Positions 59,301 to 64,000 of a stretch of DNA of 64,000 nt are shown here, piece after piece. The stretch is from the NCBI RefSeq assembly GCF_000005505.3, contig NC_016134.3:21218584-21282583 (forward strand). Direction: 5' to 3'. The stretch's first letter is position 1, and every line of letters begins with the position of its first letter. Source of the stretch: Brachypodium distachyon. Its lineage: Eukaryota; Streptophyta; Magnoliopsida; Poales; Poaceae. The translations under genes were made by a program, and so were the position numbers. The notes below the pieces were generated by a model. That model was not told the DNA's origin and did not search any database. It was given only the letters and a program-made list of their open reading frames with translations.

Positions 59301-60681
59301 CCGGAAGGTTCCGGCGGGGGTGTTCTGGCACAGGCAGACTGCGCCTTCGGTTGCGCCCAAGCCGGCAACCGAAGGAAACCCCGCAACAGCGGAGGTCCAT
59401 GCCGCAGACGTAGCGGCATGCATGAGCAGGGAAACCCCGCCTTGGGCGGTGGATATCGCCCGCTACTTGGAGGGGGAAGCCCTCCCGGAAGATGACGTTG
59501 CCGTGGAACGCGTAGCCCGGCAAACCAAGATGTACGCCTGGGTGGACGGGAACCTCTACCGGAGGCGTGCAAATGGAGTGAAGCTCCTCTGCGTGCCCCA
59601 AGATGAAGGGCGCGCACTCCTGGAAGAGATACACCGAGGCACATGTTCCCACCGTGTAGCCTCCCGGGCTCTGGCCGGCAAAAGGCTTTCCGGTACGGCT
59701 TCTACTGGTCTACGACGCTAGTCAATGCTGAGCAGCTAGTCAAGACATGCGAGGCGTGCCAGTTCCACGCAAAGAAGAGTAACCAGCCGGCACAGGCCCT
59801 GCAAGTCATTCCATCCTCCTGGCCGTTCGCGGTCTGGGGGCTGGACATCGTCGGCAAGTTGCCAAGAGCGGTTGGCGGCTACGAGTACTTGCTCGTGGCC
59901 ATCGACAAGTTCTCCAAGTGGGTGGAAGTGGAGCCAGTGCGGAAGGTGACCGCTCAGGTAGCCATCAAATTCTTCAAGGGCATTGTGTGCCGGTTCGGTG
60001 TGCCTAACGGCTTCATCACCGACAATGGCACACCATTTACGAGCGCCGTGTACCAAGCCTACTGCGAGGACATGGGCACCAAGATCCACTTCGCTTCTGT
60101 TGCTCACCCGAGGAGCAACGGACAGGCGGAGCGAGCCAACGCAGAGGTGCTGCCGGGGGCTCAAGACGAGAACCTTTGACAAGTTCAAAGGCCACGGGAA
60201 GCACTGGGTCGAAGAACTCCAGCCCGTGCTGTGGTCGATCAGGACCACACCTAGCCGGGCAACGGGTGAAACTCCTTTCGCCCTTGTCTACGGGGCAGAA
60301 GCAGTGCTGCCCCTCGAGCTCAAGTATGGATCCCCTCGAGTACGCGCGTACGGCAACCATAGCCAACACGAGCAGAGGGTTGACAATATAAACTTCATCA
60401 AAGAACTTCGATGTCGGGCTGCTGTGCGGGCTGCACGCTACCAGCAGAGACTCCGCCGTTTCCATGACAGGTGGGTCTGTTCCCGGGAGCTCGAGAGCGG
60501 AGACCTTGTCCTCTGCCGGATACAAGGAACGAAGGCCGGGAACAAGCTGGCTCCGAAATGGGAGGGCCCCTTCCAGGTGGTGCAGGTATCCAGGCCGGGG
60601 GCTATCCTGCTAGAAACCGAAGAAGGCTTGCAAGTGCAAAATTGTTGGAACCTTGAGCACTTGCGTAAGTTCTACCCGTGA
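59179..60681 (+). pseudogene. Gypsy integrase (broken)
   Basis: Three frames (59179-59721, 59643-60179, 59983-60681) cover the zinc-binding HHCC region (CEACQFHAKK), the DDE core (WGLDIVGKLP, ITDNGTPFTS, NGQAERANAE) and the C-terminal GPFQV segment. No chromodomain follows, and the frame ends at TGA 60679-60681. Frameshifts lie near 59690 and 60140. Confidence 0.9.
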
Positions 60682-62213
60682 AGCGGTAGAGCCCGACCCA
60701 CAGGTGATGCTCCGACAGCATACCTCTCGAACTAGTGTAGCCGGACAACCCCCGATTGTAAACCACTAGTTTTATGAATAAAGATAAGTGCTTTCCTCTG
60801 GGTTTCGAGTTGTCTCGGTTATTTGCCTGTTTTTTCTTCTGTCTCCTGCTTTAGGTGTACAGAAATCTCGTTCCATCCTTGGTTGTGAGCAGGGGGCTGC
60901 CGGAGCCTCGAAAACGAAAACCCGTTGCCGGAACGTTCCGGCACGGGCCCATGCCGTTGCTGGGCTCCCCGCAACACGCATCACGCAGAAGCTGCATCTT
61001 GGAATGAAAGAGTGATCACAACTCAAGTTTGGCATCGACCCTTCTGTGCCCGGGGGCTGGGAGGCAGGAGGGTTACCTGTGCTCTACCTATGTTGCATCT
61101 TTTTCGTGCGTTTCAAATTTTTTTTGCAGCATTTTGGGTGCGGTAAGAATCTGACATGCAGGACTAGGATGGAATCGGGCGCACTGTGGTGCTCGTGGAC
61201 TGCTCACGGGCTGTGTCATTTAGTGGTGCTCAGTAGTGCGTGGTGACCGCACTTCAAGGTCCTCACCGCACTTCGAGGCTCCTGCTGAGGGAGGGAGCCG
61301 CCACGTGTGCCGCGACGACTTGGTGCGCATGGTGGCAAGGCCTTGGCCACACTTCAAGTGGTGTGGCACCATGGGTGCCGCGGTGACTCGGCGCGCATGG
61401 TGGCAAGGTTCTTCGCCGCGCGTATAAAAGGGCGTGGTGGCCATGGAGCAACTCAGAGCGAAGCCAAGAGGATAACTTCCAAGGTGAGCGAGGCCGCAGA
61501 GGCACGTTGGGTGTGCATGCCATCAGCGCTCAACGCTGATGGGTGCACTGCCGTCGTGCCCTTGCCGTACCCCTCCAATAGGTTGTTCCGAGGCGAGGGC
61601 TGCCGCGGAGACGCTGTGGTGGAGCCGCCAATCGTGCTTGGCACCGACGGCGGCCCCGCCACAGCGTTCCTGCCGCATCCATCCAACGAGCGTTCCAAGT
61701 GCGAGAACAAACAGCTAAGTACATGGTCCTGATCACCTGACTTTCTGATGCTTAGCATTGGCTCGCTGGTGTGGCTCGAGCCCTCCGTGTGGCTGGGGTG
61801 TTAGAAGGACGCTTGCGGGGGGAGTGCGCCCCTCGTGCGGCTCGCGGGTCTGTCCTGTGAGCTCATGCTTGGGGGTAGCTATCCTGCAAGCGGAGTGGCT
61901 CGCCGCCGCTACTTGACCCCAGGTCGGCACTGCAGGTCCGTCCCGGGTCCCTGGTCTGGTTAAGTGTGTTGCGCGCGAGTCTCCGGCAACACAAGGCATA
62001 GCACACAACGGCCGGTAGATCCGCTCCGCGAGTCAATCCCGGGAACAAGAAACAAGTACCAAGTAGAACCGGAAAGCGAAATTTGTAAAATGCAGTAAAA
62101 ATTACACGAGCTAATAAAACGTTAATTGTTCGAACGGTGCCAAACGCGGTACTTGCAGGAATCAAAAACAAAGACACAAAGATAAAACAAGGATCGGCAG
62201 GGGGTGGCGGCGA
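60682..62213. other. Noncoding region of the Tat-type element after pol
   Basis: This has short ORFs only, on both strands. It separates pol from the antisense gene, an arrangement seen in Tat elements such as Grande and RIRE2. I see no LTR start. Confidence 0.6.
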
Positions 62214-64000
62214 CTAGTTGCCGGGGTCTTCAGCTGGGGGCTCCGCTTCTGGCTCCGGTTCTGGCTCCGGCTTCCTCTGCATCCGGTCCGCCACCTCCTC
62301 GACGAACCTGCTCACTGCCTTGCAGTGAGTAGGGCCGTCCTCGTTGTGCGACCAGGCTTCCAGCAGCATCTCGAAGGGGAAATCCGGGTGGTGGAGGTGC
62401 ACCCGGGGGAGGATCGTCTTAGCGATCTCCCTGGCGCACGAGACTATCTCCCCGTCGCAGAACTTGGAGATCCACACGTCGAGCGCCCCGAGCTTCCCCA
62501 CCATGTCAGAGAAGAAGGGGATCAACGTGCTGACGTCCGTACCATCCACCTTCGCGGCCTAGATCTCGAATCTCGGCAGTAGGTCGTGCACGGCCCGGGT
62601 GATCTCGTGGAGCTTCTTGGTCTCCCTCCGCCGCTGCTCCGCCAACTTGTCGTGGTTGCCGCGTGCCAGCACCACCGCTTTCTTGGCCTGCTGGAGGAGT
62701 TCTCCTCGCCGCGAGATCTCCGTGGCCTTGGCCATGTTGTCCTCGCCCATCTTGACGAGCTCGCCCCGGGCAGTGGCCAATTCGGACTCGAGTTGGGCGC
62801 TCTTCTCCTTGGCGGAGTTGAGTTCCTTATCCCGCTGTGCAAACGCCGCTGCCGCGTCCTCGGTAGCCTTGGTCTGCTCCTCCAGCTTGGTGCGCAGCCC
62901 CTGGAGCTGGGAGAGGTAGCTACATACCAGCTCGCTCTTCTCGTTGAGGCGAGCTTGGGCCGTAGCGAGCACCTCCTCATGCTCCTTCTTGGTCTTCTCC
63001 TGCACCGTGGCCAGCGAGTCCAAGGCTCGCTGGTGCTCGGCGCGCTGGGCCTCCAGTTGCCGACGGAGCTCCACCTCGGGGACGACCGGCGCTACGGCTT
63101 CATCCCTGGCTTGCCGGGCCAGGCGCGTCTCCTCCCGTAGCCGGGAGAGCTCCTGCCGCTCCCTCTCAACGCCTGCCGCACCTCACTGAGCTGGCCCTTC
63201 GCGAGCCCATGGCGCTCCCTCACCTGGTTGAAGGAGGTGACGAACGCCAGCTGGTGTCAAGGAGCTGGTGCCCCTAGTCGTAGATGCTTGGGTCCCAGGT
63301 GATTGGGTCCCAAGTCAGCCCGCCAAGGATGCCGGAATCTGGGCCGGTGGTAGCAGCGGATGATGACGAGGTCCCTGCCGCCACTGTTTGGCCGGGAGGG
63401 GTGTCGTCCACTTGCGGCGGAGCCTCTTGTTGCTCTCCTACCGCAGCCTCCTCCACACCCGCGGCCACGGGTTGCGGGACCGGTGGAGTTGCCGCGCCCC
63501 CGGCAGGAAGTGCCTCATGCGGGGAGACCGCGGGATCCGCGTCATCGGCCTGCATGGCCCGGGACGCGCCGCCGAGCTCCGCCTCAGGAGCGACAGTGGG
63601 CGCCGCAACTGTCGTGTCCGGCACGGTGGAGCTTGGCGCGGGAGCCTCTTCCGGCTCCTCTCTCGCCCCCGCATCTTCGGCGTCGGAGCCGAGATCGACC
63701 ACCGCATCGCCCGCTCCCGTCGCGGGCGCAGCCGGACTGTGAAAAAGAAAAGAATTAGGATCCAAAAATAAACTAAGTTACTCGGTGGTGAACGCAGGTA
63801 AGCTCCGAACGAGTACCTTGCGGGGCCGCCGGGCTTGCGGGAGGAGCCTCCTCCCCCTCCGTCCCAGCCTCTGTTGCCGGAGCGCTCGCCACGGGCTCGA
63901 CTTCGCTTGCGAATCAAGAAAGTAGCGCGGTTGTGAGTCAACAGGCAGGAGAAGCACGAACAATGGAGCCAGGGGAGGGGTCAGTACCTGTTGACGGCTC
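62214..64000 (-). pseudogene. Antisense spliced gene of the Tat-type element, coiled-coil protein
   Basis: On the minus strand, exon one contains an ATG at 63941 and ends at 63817. An 80-bp intron with GT and AG (63816-63737) follows, then an exon from 63736 with an acidic Pro/Ala-rich region. The frame reaches a stop at 63274-63276, and a frameshift region (63080-63270) leads into a strong coiled coil (63074-62562) rich in Glu, Lys, Arg and Gln. A TAG at 62559-62561 interrupts it, after which the same frame runs on to 62214 with an acidic tail. The role of such antisense genes in Tat elements is unknown. No enzymatic motif is visible. This copy is broken. Confidence 0.7.

Larger units (their letters stand above)
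53696..64000 (+). mobile_element. Tat-type Gypsy retrotransposon, 5' part (runs off window)
   Basis: The element has a 900-bp 5' LTR, a primer site, gag, protease, RT, RNase H and integrase on the plus strand, no chromodomain after integrase, and a long 3' region with an antisense gene. That layout matches the Tat lineage (RIRE2/Grande-like). It inserted into a CACTA element. Stops, many of them TAG, and frameshifts break every domain. The 3' LTR is outside the window. Confidence 0.85.

Overview
This window is transposon-dense nuclear DNA from a grass. A Triticeae-type genome (wheat, Aegilops, barley or rye) fits best. The LTR ending at 3022 has the terminal sequence of Angela/BARE Copia elements, grass Stowaway MITEs are common, and nested Gypsy, CACTA, LINE and Harbinger elements fill most of the space. 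Only two loci look like host protein-coding genes: a four-exon ZNF511-type C2H2 zinc-finger gene (4674-7244, minus strand) and a single-exon gene resembling membrane-associated kinase regulators (41521-42432, minus strand). No rRNA, tRNA or CRISPR was recognised.

Layout. 1-3022: 5' end of an Angela-type Copia element (minus). 3023-7962: ZNF511-like gene with a retroposed LINE tail just downstream and a Stowaway MITE in an intron. 7963-8982: Gypsy-type LTR. 9553-13450: degraded LINE (minus). 13552-32046: one Copia element (minus) inflated from about 5 kb to 18.5 kb by later insertions. Its reverse transcriptase (RT) gene holds a solo LTR with a perfect TGTTC duplication (14793-15503) and, in a TA-rich stretch, a block of about 12.6 kb. 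Most of that block is an endogenous pararetrovirus. 32047-41480: intergenic DNA with MITEs, a Gypsy fragment and a Helitron-like terminus. 41521-43270: kinase-regulator-like gene and a LINE tail. 44265-50194: Harbinger-type element split by a gag-only Gypsy element. 50608-53695: CACTA element cut by a Tat-type Gypsy element that runs off the right edge and carries a spliced antisense gene.

The most interesting part is 15839-24580. It is a defective caulimovirid copy with the gene order of the rice tungro bacilliform virus group: small ORFs I and II, a large ORF III (movement, coat, protease, RT, RNase H) and a fourth ORF after the polymerase. It is followed by an inverted copy of the intergenic region, leader, primer-binding site and ORF I start, giving a head-to-head promoter palindrome. 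Frameshifts and stops interrupt nearly every domain, so it is a fossil. The two LTRs of the host Copia element differ at 7 of about 226 sites, which puts an upper limit on the age of the viral integration. A 3.8 kb segment (24581-28429) between the viral block and the right half of the Copia element is unexplained.
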